From Candidatus Binataceae bacterium (GTDB taxonomy: Bacteria; Desulfobacterota; Binatia; Binatales; Binataceae), in assembly GCA_030038355.1 (NCBI GenBank), contig JASHPB010000047.1:1-63423 (forward strand): a DNA stretch of 63,423 nt, read 5' to 3'. The notes under the pieces were generated by a model. The model had not been told where the DNA came from and ran no database searches. It was given only the letters and a program-made list of their open reading frames with translations. The position numbers and the translations under genes are program-made. Each line of letters opens with the position of its first letter. The first letter of the stretch is position 1. Positions 26,264 through 36,076 of the stretch are shown piece by piece.

Positions 26264-27459
26264 GCGAGCGCAGCGGACCACTCGCGGATGTGCGCGTCCT
26301 CGATCTGACGCAGGCGCTCGCGGGACCGTTCTGCACGATGCTGCTGGCCGACCTCGGCGCCGACGTAATCAAGATTGAACCACCGGGCGGCGACCTGAGC
26401 CGCAGCATGGGGCCGTTTCCTCCGGATCGCGCAGGATGCGACTACGGCGGCTACTTCGCAAGTATCAACCGCAACAAGCGCGGCATCGTGCTCGACATCA
26501 AAAGCGAGGCAGGACGCGATGCGCTGCTGAGGCTGGCAGCGACTGCAGACGCCGTCGTCGAGAACGCCCGCACCGGAGTGATGGATCGCGCCGAAATCGG
26601 CTACGAGCGCTTGCACGAAGTTAATCCGAAGCTCGTGTACGCCGCGATTCGCGGCTTCGGCGATCCTCGCACAGGGCGAAGTCCTTACGCGGAGTGGCCC
26701 GCCTTCGACATCGTCGCGCAATGCATGGGCGGCCTTGTGAGCATGACGGGTCCGGCCGACAGCGCTGGATATCGCGCGGGTCCCGGGGTCGGCGACATCT
26801 ACCCGGGAACCTTGACGGCTCTTGGCGTCGTGTCCGCGGTTCACGCCGCACGGCGCACAGGTCAAGGCCAGTTCCTCGACGTCGCGATGTACGACGCGGT
26901 TCTCAGTATGTGCGAGGCGATTGTCTATACCTACTCGCGTTCCGGTGTCGTGCGCGGACCGCAAGGCAATGGCACTCCGGTGCTATGTCCGTTCGACATC
27001 TTCTCGACGAGCGACGGCGCCCTTGCGATCGCGGCGCCGGGTGAGAATCATTGGGCGATTCTTTGCGAGGCGATGGGCCATCCGGAACTCGTGAATGACG
27101 AACGAACGCGCACGAACCCTCGTCGTGTCGCGAATGCAGAGCTCGTACGTGGCACAGTGTCGTCATGGACGACTTCTCACACGACGGCCGAGATCGTCAG
27201 CGGAATCGGCGGCAAAGTTCCGGTCGGGCCCGTTAATACCGCGCGTGAGATCTTCGATGACCCGCATATCAAGCAACGCCGGATGCTGGTGGAGATTGAA
27301 CAGCCCGGTGCGAATCCACCGCTGACGATTGCCGGTTGCCCGATTAAATTCACCAATACTCAGTCGGGTATCTATCGGCGACCTCCTCTTCTGGGTGAGC
27401 ATACCAACGAAGTACTTGCTGAAATTGGACTGACTATTGAATCCAAGGAGAAATCATGA
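26260..27459 (+). CDS. Family III CoA-transferase (CaiB/BaiF)
   Basis: 399 residues with the family III pattern: RVLDLTQALAGPFCTMLLADLG at the N terminus, KIEPPGGD, NRNKRGIVLDIKS, and the catalytic aspartate expected in DVAMYDAVL (D212). These enzymes move CoA between carboxylates, for example succinyl-CoA to itaconate or mesaconate. GTG 26260 overlaps the preceding stop (GTGA). Context with two hydratases and a CitE-like lyase argues for activation of a C5 dicarboxylate. Confidence 0.92.
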   Translation: MSERSGPLADVRVLDLTQALAGPFCTMLLADLGADVIKIEPPGGDLSRSMGPFPPDRAGCDYGGYFASINRNKRGIVLDIKSEAGRDALLRLAATADAVVENARTGVMDRAEIGYERLHEVNPKLVYAAIRGFGDPRTGRSPYAEWPAFDIVAQCMGGLVSMTGPADSAGYRAGPGVGDIYPGTLTALGVVSAVHAARRTGQGQFLDVAMYDAVLSMCEAIVYTYSRSGVVRGPQGNGTPVLCPFDIFSTSDGALAIAAPGENHWAILCEAMGHPELVNDERTRTNPRRVANAELVRGTVSSWTTSHTTAEIVSGIGGKVPVGPVNTAREIFDDPHIKQRRMLVEIEQPGANPPLTIAGCPIKFTNTQSGIYRRPPLLGEHTNEVLAEIGLTIESKEKS

Positions 27460-28364
27460 CTCTCAGACTACGACGCTCGGAACTCTCGGTGCCCGCCTCG
27501 AATCCGAAGATGATGGAAAAGGCGATGGGCACCGCCGCCGATCTGGTTTTCCTCGATCTCGAAGATGCCGTCGCACCAGCGCAGAAGGAGGCTGCGCGCA
27601 AGAATGCGATCACTGCCCTCCGCGAACTCGACTGGGGCAAGAAAGTGCGCGCGGTGCGCGTCAATGGCGCCGATACTCACTGGGCTTACAACGATGTCAT
27701 CGATGTAGTAGAGGGCGCGGGCGAATTCCTCGATATCATCATCATTCCCAAGCCGAGAGCACCGCGCGACGTCTGGTTCTTCGACACGCTACTAACACAG
27801 ATCGAGACGCGAAAGGGATTCAAGAAAAGGATCGGCCTCGAGGCGCTGATCGAGGAGAGCGCCGCACTCGCGCGAGTCGAGGAACTGGCCGCGTGCTGCC
27901 CGCGACTCGAGGCGTTGATCCTCGGATTCGGCGACCTGTCCGCGAGCCAGGGCATGCGTTTCGGCGTCGCGACCGATCCGGCGAATCGCTATCCCGGCGA
28001 TATGTGGCATCATGCGCGCGGCCGCATGATCACGGCGTGCCGAGCCAACGGAATCGATGCGATCGACGGTCCGTTCGGCAATTTCCGCGACCCCGATGGA
28101 TACCGGCGCGAGGCGACCTGGGCAGCAACGCTGGGCGCTGTCGGCAAGTGGGCGATTCATCCGAGCCAGATCGACCTCGCCAACGATGTCTTCGCGCCGA
28201 CGCCCCACGAGATCGAGAACGCGCGCAAACAGGCTGACGCTTATCAAGCGGCGACCCGCGATGGCGCAGGTGCCGCGGGCGCCGGCGGGATGCTGGTGGA
28301 CGCGGTGGCGGTTCGAATTTTCCAGAATGTGCTGGAGCGTGCACGGCTGACTGGCCGCGCCTAG
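27456..28364 (+). CDS. HpcH/HpaI aldolase / CitE-like CoA-ester lyase
   Basis: 302-residue TIM-barrel lyase of the malyl-/citramalyl-CoA lyase group. Mg-binding and substrate motifs: LVFLDLEDAV (E36-D37), VRAVRVNG, LEALIEESAAL, ILGFGDLSASQG (dicarboxylate-CoA-type), and DGPFGNFRDPDGY. It would split a 3-hydroxyacyl-CoA such as citramalyl-CoA into pyruvate and acetyl-CoA. The ATG overlaps the CoA-transferase stop as ATGA. Last gene of the operon. Confidence 0.92.
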   Translation: MTLRLRRSELSVPASNPKMMEKAMGTAADLVFLDLEDAVAPAQKEAARKNAITALRELDWGKKVRAVRVNGADTHWAYNDVIDVVEGAGEFLDIIIIPKPRAPRDVWFFDTLLTQIETRKGFKKRIGLEALIEESAALARVEELAACCPRLEALILGFGDLSASQGMRFGVATDPANRYPGDMWHHARGRMITACRANGIDAIDGPFGNFRDPDGYRREATWAATLGAVGKWAIHPSQIDLANDVFAPTPHEIENARKQADAYQAATRDGAGAAGAGGMLVDAVAVRIFQNVLERARLTGRA

Positions 28365-28559
28365 CCCAAGTTCCGCAGTTCAGGGTTAGCAACGAGTGTT
28401 TTCAAGGACTTTTTCCGGAAAGTCGGCACCACATTTTTGTGCTCGGCAAGTTTTCGATTGGTGGCGGGCGCAGTCGTTGCGGCAGCCTGCGCCCGAGCCA
28501 CGGTCGAACAGCAGAGCCTGGCCCGGTCGAGTCTAACCGCGCAGGGATGGGCCAATTGG

Positions 28560-29455
28560 GGAGGCTTGGAAATGACCGGACGCATTTCCCGTTTCCTATC
28601 GCACCTGGCAGTGACCGTACCTTTCGGTTGTGCTCTCGCCGGCGTGGCTCACGCGGCCGCCGCCGGGGTGGGGTTGTTTCGGCGCACCTCTGGCTTCGCT
28701 CTTCAGGCTGATGGGCTGGTCTGCCATCGGCCGCGGCGATCCATCTTCGTACTGGACGTTCTAGATCTGGATCGGCGTGGCGCTCGAGATGACTACGCTC
28801 GGCGCCTGGTTCGCCGCGTTTCTCCCGCCGTCGTTCTGGTTGGGATGGATACGGCACGCGCCGGAGGCATTCATCACTGCTGATGCTTCGCGCTGCTGGC
28901 GAAGCTCTTGAACCATCTGATCGCATCTCCATGGGAGATTAGTCGCGCCGCGGCGTTCAAAATGGCGAGCGCAATCCTCGTTTCACTTGGGCAGACGGTC
29001 TCGCTCTCGCCGTCAACATTGGGGATCGTGGTCCACAACTCTGCGGTTCGCGTGACGGCACGCTGCTCGGGCCTCGATGGCGTCGCGGCAACATTTTGGG
29101 CTGCTGTCGCTCTACCTAATCGTTTACCGACGAGACCTTCGTTTTCCTTTAGCTCTCGTGCTTCTGCCGGCCGGGGTCGCACTGGCCGGGATCTTAAATT
29201 GGGTGCGGATCGCTTCCTTGATCATGATCGGAACGCGGAGTCCGTCGCTCGCGCTCGACGGCTTCCACTCAGTCGCAGGATGGCTGTCACTGAGCCTCGC
29301 ATCTTGCGGCCTGGTCCTCGCGAGCGAACGCTTGGCGGCATTTCGCAAGGAAGGGATTGGTCGCCCAGCCCGGCCGCGCCGTTTCTCGTTCCGATGCTCG
29401 CGATTATCGCGACCGCTCTGATCTCGCGCGCGATTCATCCCTGGAGCGAGACGAG
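28560..29455 (+). pseudogene. Decayed exosortase (XrtE/exosortase-type) gene
   Basis: Exosortases are polytopic Cys-Arg-His transpeptidases that process PEP-CTERM-like proteins. The homology here is split over several frames. 28768 onward: WIGVALEMTTLGAWFAAFLPP and FWLGWIRHAPEAFITA. Next frame near 28894: FALLAKLLNHLIASP through VRVTARCSGLDG with the catalytic-type Cys. Next frame from about 29080: LLSLYLIVYRRDLRFPLALV, ILNWVRIASLIMIG with the Arg, and GFHSVAGW with the His. Last frame near 29371: PFLVPMLAIIATALIS. The full triad survives as residues, but at least three frameshifts and stops break it. Upstream 28437-28560 may be its degraded start. A C-terminal CPBP domain, as in XrtE, was not found. 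Confidence 0.78.
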
Positions 29456-30067
29456 GTGCTCCGCAAACTGGCGGTTCTCATTTCAGACGGAGAAGGACTG
29501 GCGCTCGTGAATCGGCGCCCACAAGAGAGCCGAGAGCCGCTGGCGAATCAGATCGTCGCACAATTCCTTGGACCGCGAACCCGCTCTCCGAAGTCCAATC
29601 CGCAAGAGCCCGAACACGAGCCGGAGCTGGCCCGGTCAGAATGCTTCTCCGATTTCACGGCTCATGAGTTTTCCAAGCTCGATCAGCCCGGGACATAGCT
29701 TCGATCATCGGATGCGTCGATCGATGTCAAGTTCGGCCAAGCGACTCTTCGGCCATCACGCCAAGGCCTTCGAGACGGAACTAAGCGAGGCGCCGCTCAG
29801 CCTGAATCCATCCGGGGTCTTCAACTAGCAGGTCAAGACCGAAGTTGTGGTCGCGCCCAAGACAGCCCGGTAGGAGGTCGGGCCATTCTGGCGTCGCCGG
29901 CTCTTGCGGCATGCAAGGATAAATGGAACAACGAGCGTTCCTGGCATCCGCCAAGGCCCGCCAGATCGGAATTCAAAATGAGACACTACCTGGTCAAGTG
30001 CCTCATTGATTGAGCTTCGGCGAGGCGCAAGGATTAACGGGATCCAAAGCTACGCCGGAGAACTCAG
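29456..30067. other. Apparently non-coding remnant region
   Basis: About 610 bases with only short overlapping frames of no recognisable family. It follows the exosortase remnant and may be its eroded 3' half. No tRNA, repeat or clear promoter was seen. Confidence 0.45.
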
Positions 30068-30322
30068 ATGTTTGAAGATGAGACGATCGATATCGACTGT
30101 CCCAAATGCCGCCACAAGAATTCGATTCTCGTCAGCGATTTCGAGCAGAGCGCCGAGTCGCAATTCGTCTGCGAAGGATGCAAGGCAACTATCAAGGTCG
30201 AATCTGCTGCGTTTCACGATCGGCTAGAGCAGCTAAAAAAGGAAGTCGACGATCTCGAGCGCGAAGCCACGCAGGATACGAGAAAAGCGCGCCGCCCCCG
30301 CAAAGACGATTTCCAGATTTGA
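30068..30322 (+). CDS. Small zinc-ribbon protein with C-terminal coiled coil
   Basis: 84 residues. C11-x2-C14 (CPKC) and C35-x2-C38 (CEGC) form a likely zinc ribbon, followed by a charged helix (HDRLEQLKKEVDDLEREATQ) that suits a short coiled coil and a basic tail. Such ribbon-plus-helix proteins are common and mostly uncharacterised. ATG 30068 is preceded by GGAGAA 8 bases upstream. It stands between the exosortase remnant and the PAP2 gene. Confidence 0.7.
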   Translation: MFEDETIDIDCPKCRHKNSILVSDFEQSAESQFVCEGCKATIKVESAAFHDRLEQLKKEVDDLEREATQDTRKARRPRKDDFQI

Positions 30323-30378
30323 ATATCTTCCTGACCATCCAGCAGTTTCCACCGTTCGATTTGCCATTGTTTTAGCCG

Positions 30379-31044
30379 ATGCGGAAGGCTTCGGGGGATT
30401 GGAGCGCGCGAACGAGAATCGCACGGCAGATCATTTTGCTCTGGCTGTTCGCCGTCGCAGTTTCGTTTCCGTTCGATCAGCCAATAGCCAGTCGAGTATA
30501 CAATTCGAGTCTGCCGCTCACTTTACATTTGTCGCCCATCGCGCATTTGATCAAGTTTGCCGGTACTTACTACCTCACATTGGTCGTTGCCGCGGTGTTG
30601 CTGGCGCTGCATCGAAGTCACGCGCGGGCAGCGCTGCTCCCCTGCCTCGCGGGCATCGTGGTTGGAGTCTTTTACCAGGTCGGGAAGTGGATCATCGGCC
30701 GGCATCGGCCCATATTCGCCGTCAGAGTATTCAATACGCAGCCATTTCACTTTGACTTTTTCAGCGGCGGCCTCCGCGGATTGTTCATTTCGCAGCCCGA
30801 TCTATCATTTCCCTCGGGACATGCCTGCATTGCGTTTGCAACCGCTGCTGCATTGACAATCTGTGTACCGCGATGGGCGCCGCTATATTTCCTGGTGGCA
30901 ATTGCGGTTGCGGCCGAACGTGTGCTCGAAGGGGCGCACTATTTGAGCGATGTTACCGCTGGCGCGGGCCTCGGCGTTTTGGCGGCGCTTCTGGCGACGC
31001 GAGTATTGCAGTGGCTGGCGCTTCCAGTGACAAATTCAAACTAG
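30379..31044 (+). CDS. PAP2 family membrane phosphatase
   Basis: 221-residue membrane phosphatase. The tripartite lipid-phosphatase motif is complete: K103-WIIGRH-RP (C1), SFPSGHA (C2) and RVLEGAHYLSDV (C3), interleaved with about six hydrophobic helices. Family members dephosphorylate undecaprenyl pyrophosphate, phosphatidic acid or lipid A. Its place ahead of glycan-export and glycosyltransferase genes suggests polyprenyl-pyrophosphate recycling. This is inference. Confidence 0.92.
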   Translation: MRKASGDWSARTRIARQIILLWLFAVAVSFPFDQPIASRVYNSSLPLTLHLSPIAHLIKFAGTYYLTLVVAAVLLALHRSHARAALLPCLAGIVVGVFYQVGKWIIGRHRPIFAVRVFNTQPFHFDFFSGGLRGLFISQPDLSFPSGHACIAFATAAALTICVPRWAPLYFLVAIAVAAERVLEGAHYLSDVTAGAGLGVLAALLATRVLQWLALPVTNSN

Positions 31045-31170
31045 TTCGAGGTTGAAGAGCGTCGGACATTCCCTCAGTCAAAAGGGGCACGTTGACAACG
31101 ATCACGCCGCCAATGCAAGGTGTAATCCGATACAGGCGAATCGCCATCAACCCCGCACCAGAATGATCGC

Positions 31171-32196
31171 ATGGACCTGAGGCAGCAAACATCGGCAGTC
31201 AATGAACCTGCCGAAGCTTCGCTCGGCGCTTTCGCCGCCGGCGCTGCGCCGAGCGCGTTCGCCAATGACGTTGGAAGGCCGTGTGCAAACCGCGATTTCA
31301 TGTTCGTGGTGGCAAGCCTTGTGATGCGCGACTTCCGCGTGCGCTATCGCAACATGTCGCTCGGCACGCTGTGGTCGCTCGCGGTTCCGCTAATCATCAT
31401 GAGGGTGCTGACGATCGTCTTCAAAAACGTATTTCCGAACTTTTCGGTAAAGAACCACCCGTCAGCCGTCATCTTTGGGGTAAGCAAGTCGTTTTCGCGG
31501 AGCGGGCGGCAGATGCTGCGGCGGTCCTTGCTCACGGAGCTTCGCGAGCGGCAGACTGGGCAGCGTCTCATCGCGCTCAAGGACCTCTCGTTCGAGCTGC
31601 ACGAGGGCGACAGCGTCGCGATCGTCGGCCGCAATGGAGCCGGCAAGAGCACGTTGCTCAGTTTGATCGCCGGACTATCATGGCCGGACTCGGGCACCAT
31701 CAGGGTGGACGACCGGCTCGCGGCGCTGCTCGACCTGGGCGCGGGATTTCATCGCGATCTAACCGGCCACGAGAACTTGTTCATCAATTCTGTGCTGCTC
31801 GGGCTGAATCGGCGCGAAGGTTATGAACGCCACGATCGAATCGGCGAGTTTTCAGCTCTGGGCGAATTCGTCAATCAGCCGCTCCGCACTTATTGGTCAG
31901 GAATGATCATGCGCCTCGCATTCTCAGTCGCAGCGCATGTCGGTCGCGAAATTATATTGATCGATGAGGTGCGCGCAGTCGGCGGTGCGAACTTCCAGGA
32001 GAAATGTACCCAGGAGATTGAACGCTTAAAGCAATCCGGCAGCCTGTTCTTCTGCGTTTCGCAGGGATCCGCGATGTTGCGACCGTTGTGCGAGAAAGCA
32101 ATCTGGCTCGAGCACGGCTCTCTGGTTCAGAAGGGCGATATCGATGAAGTACCGGGGGCTTATGATTCGCACCGCCAGGAGTTTGGGAAGCTCTAG
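31171..32196 (+). pseudogene. Chimeric ABC-2 permease/ATPase remnant of a polysaccharide exporter
   Basis: Residues about 42-103 are the start of an ABC-2 export permease (LVMRDFRVRYRNMSLGTLWS, then one hydrophobic helix). At residue 103/104 (near 31479) the frame continues directly into the N terminus of a KpsT/TagH-type ATPase (VSKSFSR; Walker A GRNGAGKST 153-161). This looks like an in-frame deletion joining adjacent permease and ATPase genes. The ATPase is also altered: YWSGM for YSSGM, AVGGA (G272) where the D-loop Asp is expected, and VSQG (Q298) where the switch-loop His is expected. Probably non-functional although the frame is open for 341 residues. Confidence 0.8.
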
Positions 32197-32235
32197 TTTC
32201 CTGTCCTTTCGACGGCGCACTACCACAGCAAAAAG

Positions 32236-33408
32236 TTGAATCGCCGCAGAATTGGAATAGTCACCGACGGCCTCGTTGAACGGCGAGTTGGTGACGAAAT
32301 CAGAATTGCGAATGGCGGCGTCGGCGTCTACATATATCAACTCATCCGATGTTTGCTCGAAGATCAAACCGCGACTGAGTATTACCTGATCCGGTTTGGC
32401 CAGGGCGAACTTGACATTTACCGTCATCCAAATGCGCATTGCATTTGGCTGCCGCTGCGGGCTTGGAAACCTGTTCAAATCGTATTCGATCTGCCCTACA
32501 CGCGGCTCGCACGCGAGCTTCACCTCGATCTTCTGCACTTTCCAAATCAATTTGGCGGCGGATTCATGCCGCGCACGATCAGGCGCGTGGCGACTCTTCA
32601 TGATCTGACGCCCATCCTGCTGCCGCGGACGCATCCGCTGCGGCGCGTAGCGGCGTACCGCATGCTCGCGCGTATCTCGCTCGGTAAATCTGACCGTGTG
32701 ATTGTGCCATCGAACGCCACGCGGAAGGACGTGGCTGATATGGGGTACGCGAGGGCCGACCGAGTCGCCGTAATACCGATGGGTCTCAGTGAAGTTTTCA
32801 CGCCATCCGTGCGAACGCCAGATTTTATGAAGACCTACGGCCTCACCCGTCCTTTCGTTCTCAACGTCGGCGTCCTCGAACCGCGCAAGAATCAATCGCT
32901 GCTGATCGATGTTGTGCGCCGGATTCGCGAAGCCGGTGCGGATATCGACCTCGTGATTATCGGCCGCGACGGTTGGCGATGGCAAAGTCCGCTGGAGCGG
33001 CCCGAATTTGCAGCATTGCGCCCGCACGTGCACATTTTCCGAGACGTTCCCGAGAAAGCGCTGGTTGAGTTTTACGGGCGCGCATCTGCTTTCGTGTATC
33101 CGTCGATCTATGAAGGCTTTGGGCTGCCGATTATCGAGGCTATGGCTTGCGGTGCTCCGGTCGTCGCATCCGACAACTCATCGCTTCCCGAGTTGGGTCA
33201 GCGGGCGGCGCTTTATGCCGACCCGCATGATGCTTCCGCGTTCGTTTCTCAAATCAGGCGCCTGCTCGATGATAACGACCTCCGTCAAAGCATGATCGCC
33301 ACGGGAAAAGCGAGAGCACGGCAATTTTCATGGCCTCGGACGGCAGAGTTGACGTCCGAGCTATACGAATCGGTTTGTCAGCCTTGTCGTCAAGTGGCAC
33401 CGATTTGA
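32236..33408 (+). CDS. Glycosyltransferase family 4 (GT-B)
   Basis: 390 residues. A GT-B retaining transferase with an N-terminal acceptor domain (GGVGVYIYQLIR; LLHFPNQFGG) and a C-terminal nucleotide-sugar domain (NVGVLEPRKNQSLLI; VYPSIYEGFGLPIIEAMACGAPVVAS, which includes the E-x7-E motif). The only in-frame initiator is TTG 32236, without a strong ribosome site. Probably transfers a hexose in capsule, O-antigen or exopolysaccharide assembly. Confidence 0.9.
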   Translation: MNRRRIGIVTDGLVERRVGDEIRIANGGVGVYIYQLIRCLLEDQTATEYYLIRFGQGELDIYRHPNAHCIWLPLRAWKPVQIVFDLPYTRLARELHLDLLHFPNQFGGGFMPRTIRRVATLHDLTPILLPRTHPLRRVAAYRMLARISLGKSDRVIVPSNATRKDVADMGYARADRVAVIPMGLSEVFTPSVRTPDFMKTYGLTRPFVLNVGVLEPRKNQSLLIDVVRRIREAGADIDLVIIGRDGWRWQSPLERPEFAALRPHVHIFRDVPEKALVEFYGRASAFVYPSIYEGFGLPIIEAMACGAPVVASDNSSLPELGQRAALYADPHDASAFVSQIRRLLDDNDLRQSMIATGKARARQFSWPRTAELTSELYESVCQPCRQVAPI

Positions 33409-34862
33409 TCGCGGACTACACAAGAGATCTCGAGCGCAAACTTGAGTCGATTCAGTCTTACTCGGGTTGGTGGCTCTCTATCTACGCATCCTTGTTGCTA
33501 ATTCAAATCAGTAGCTGGTGGTACCCTACTCCGGATTCCGTTGCATATTTGTCAATAGCTAGAAGCCTCGCCACCGGCCATGGACTATCGAATCTTGGCT
33601 ACCGGCACACTGCGTATCCACCCGGCTATCCATTGTTGATGAGCCTCGCGTTCTTTCAGCAGTCGCCGCCATTTCTGACTATATCGATCATAAACTGGAT
33701 CATGGCGGTCCTGTTTATGGTCGGTTTGTACCGCTGGACTTACCGGCTGGCAGCCGAAGCCGCGCCGCTCCTGACCGGCCTCACAATGCTCAACGTCACG
33801 TTCTGGATCTATTACCGCAGGACTCTTACCGAACTCGCCTTCATCACCGTGATGATCTGGACTGTCAACACTCTCGATAAGGCGCTGGAGGAGCAATCGG
33901 CCTCTGAGCGCGCTTTGTTCACCGCGATAGGTTGCGTGCTGGCAGTTTACTTGTCGATGATTCGTGAAGTCGGCGTGTTGATTGTCGCCGCGTTCGGAGC
34001 TGCTCTTTGCGTGTATGTCTATCAGAAGCGGATCAGGCTTCGAGATGCATTTGCCATGATTGCAGGCGTGGCGGTTCCTGCCGCGGCCGCGGTCCTCGCC
34101 TTCATCGTTTATGACTTCTCGACCTACCAGGGACCGCGCAGCTTCTTCGCCACGCACTTGAGCGGCTTCCTCAATCCGCGAATGCCGTTCAAGGAATTGA
34201 TACCCGAAGGTATCAGACTCCAGATCTCTGCAATCGGAAGGATCATGATTCCTGGGATGTTCAAGGCATATGCTCAGAGTTGGGCCAGCCTGGACACAGT
34301 AATCTATCTTTTCGCGACGGCGATCATCGCCATCGGTTGGATCCGATTGCTAAGACGTCATGTCGAGGTGCTGGCATATACCTTACCCCTTTATCTCGGT
34401 CTCTACTCAGTTTGGGGATTCGACGCCGATACTCGTTACATCTTGCCGATGCTCCCTATCCTGGTGGTTTCGTTCTGGTATTGGCTCGAAACGTATCGCG
34501 ACTTCAGATTAACTATTGCAACAGTTTTGCTAATTGCGAACCTGGGCGTGGCGATAGGCTACTGGAGGGCAATCGAACTGCCGCGTAGCCGCGAATGCAA
34601 CGAGCAATGGCCGGAAGTGACCAGGATTGTACGCACAATAGATAGCGATCCCGGCCCGGTTGTAGCAGCGGACCAAGTACCCGAGTGCCTTCGCCTGATG
34701 CTTTCTTTCACGCTAGATCGTCCGGTTATCGACCTGTCCAACGATGCGGAAGCGGTCCAGACCAGCAAATGGCTACTAGCTAATGCCAAGGACCACGATC
34801 CAGCAGGATACCGTGAAGATTCGCAAATCGCGGCCTACAAGCTATTACGCAATACTCATTGA
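33405..34862 (+). CDS. GT39-like polytopic membrane glycosyltransferase
   Basis: About 485 residues with about ten hydrophobic segments. The first periplasmic loop has YPTPDSVAYLSIARSLATGHG and YPPGYPLLMSLAF, as in dolichyl-/polyprenyl-phosphate-sugar transferases where an acidic residue after TM1 is catalytic (D here in TPDSVAY). TTG 33405 overlaps the upstream stop (TTGA), consistent with coupling, whereas the ATG at 33330 is deep in the previous gene. Likely transfers a sugar from a polyprenyl carrier outside the inner membrane. Confidence 0.75.
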   Translation: MIADYTRDLERKLESIQSYSGWWLSIYASLLLIQISSWWYPTPDSVAYLSIARSLATGHGLSNLGYRHTAYPPGYPLLMSLAFFQQSPPFLTISIINWIMAVLFMVGLYRWTYRLAAEAAPLLTGLTMLNVTFWIYYRRTLTELAFITVMIWTVNTLDKALEEQSASERALFTAIGCVLAVYLSMIREVGVLIVAAFGAALCVYVYQKRIRLRDAFAMIAGVAVPAAAAVLAFIVYDFSTYQGPRSFFATHLSGFLNPRMPFKELIPEGIRLQISAIGRIMIPGMFKAYAQSWASLDTVIYLFATAIIAIGWIRLLRRHVEVLAYTLPLYLGLYSVWGFDADTRYILPMLPILVVSFWYWLETYRDFRLTIATVLLIANLGVAIGYWRAIELPRSRECNEQWPEVTRIVRTIDSDPGPVVAADQVPECLRLMLSFTLDRPVIDLSNDAEAVQTSKWLLANAKDHDPAGYREDSQIAAYKLLRNTH

Positions 34863-36076
34863 TTGCCGATAACCGCACGGTAGGTTTGCTCTATCCGCGC
34901 GACCGAGCAGGCGATGTCGAGCTCGTGCCGATGCGATTCGAACCACGCGCGCGACGACACCGACAAGGCCTCGCGGTTCGCGAAGACGCGCACAATCGCG
35001 TCGGCCAGCGCCTCGGGCGCATGGCTCAGCGCGATGCAGCCGTTGATGCCATCGGCTAGCAGAGCCGATGCGGCGTTATTCAGCGAATTGACGACGATCG
35101 AAGGCGTCCCGTGAGCGGCCGCTTCAACGACAACGAGGCCGTAGCCTTCGCGTTCGGACGGGAGGATAAGGCAGGCCGCCTCGTACATCGCGCGCTCGAT
35201 TTCAGCTTCGCTTACAAAACCCGGACAATCGACAACCCCCGACAGTTGCAGGCGATCGATTTCACTCAGCACGCGACTCCGCTCGGGTCCATCGCCGAAA
35301 ATCGTGGCGCGCAGTTCCGGTATCGATCGACGCGCGAGAGCCACGGCAGCGGGAATCGAAACGACATGTTTCTCCGGAATATGTCGGCCGGCGAAGATAA
35401 TCCGAGGCCTTTTGACTTTCGCAATCGGATGCAGGCCGCTGGCGCCGCCGAACATTCCCGTCAGGACCACGGCTTCGAGCGACAAGCCTTGTTCACGCAA
35501 CGCTCCGGCTGTCAGTTCCGAAAACGCAAACGAAGTGTCGGTCAAGTTGATGCACAACTTCTGAATCGCCGCGCCGATGCGGCCGCGGAGTTTTCCCGCA
35601 TAGTCACACCAATAGTCAGTCGGCCAAACTTCAATCCAGGTCGTCACCACTGGAGCACCGCCCAGTGCACGCGCGGCGGATGCTGCGATCAATGGGAAAA
35701 AAGGGAAACTGCCAGTGTGGACGACATCGTATTTGCCCTGATTTCTGACCAGGTGCGCGAATACTCGAAAGCCGAAAGATATCGGCGGCGTGAATCTTCG
35801 CCGCCCCGAGGCAGTGTACAAGTGATCCGCGGGGCCGAGACCTACTATTTCGACTCCCGCTGAAGCTTCAGGTGGTTTGCCGCGCGGCCACTGAGTACGA
35901 GTGAGATACGTTACATGGTGCTTTCGGCCGAGATGAATCGCAAGATCGCGATACCATTTCTCCGCACCGCCAATTGTGAACGGGTATAAGCAGTCGTAAA
36001 CCAGCGCGATGCGGAGCGGCCTCGAATCCGTTCGATTCCTCGCGGCCGCGGCGGCGTCAGTTTTTCGAGGACTCAC
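34856..36076 (-). CDS. Glycosyltransferase family 4 (GT-B)
   Basis: 406 residues: N-terminal LRIALVYDCLYPFTIGGAEKW (acceptor domain glycine loop), then IIFAGRHIPEKHV and LILPSEREGYGLVVVEAAAHGTPSIVV with the E-x7-E motif. It converges on the GT39-like gene with a 7-base overlap of the two 3' ends, and overlaps the 3' end of the upstream GT2 gene by 20 bases. Role in surface glycan assembly; the sugar is unknown. Confidence 0.92.
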   Translation of the reverse strand: MSPRKTDAAAAARNRTDSRPLRIALVYDCLYPFTIGGAEKWYRDLAIHLGRKHHVTYLTRTQWPRGKPPEASAGVEIVGLGPADHLYTASGRRRFTPPISFGFRVFAHLVRNQGKYDVVHTGSFPFFPLIAASAARALGGAPVVTTWIEVWPTDYWCDYAGKLRGRIGAAIQKLCINLTDTSFAFSELTAGALREQGLSLEAVVLTGMFGGASGLHPIAKVKRPRIIFAGRHIPEKHVVSIPAAVALARRSIPELRATIFGDGPERSRVLSEIDRLQLSGVVDCPGFVSEAEIERAMYEAACLILPSEREGYGLVVVEAAAHGTPSIVVNSLNNAASALLADGINGCIALSHAPEALADAIVRVFANREALSVSSRAWFESHRHELDIACSVARIEQTYRAVIGNQ

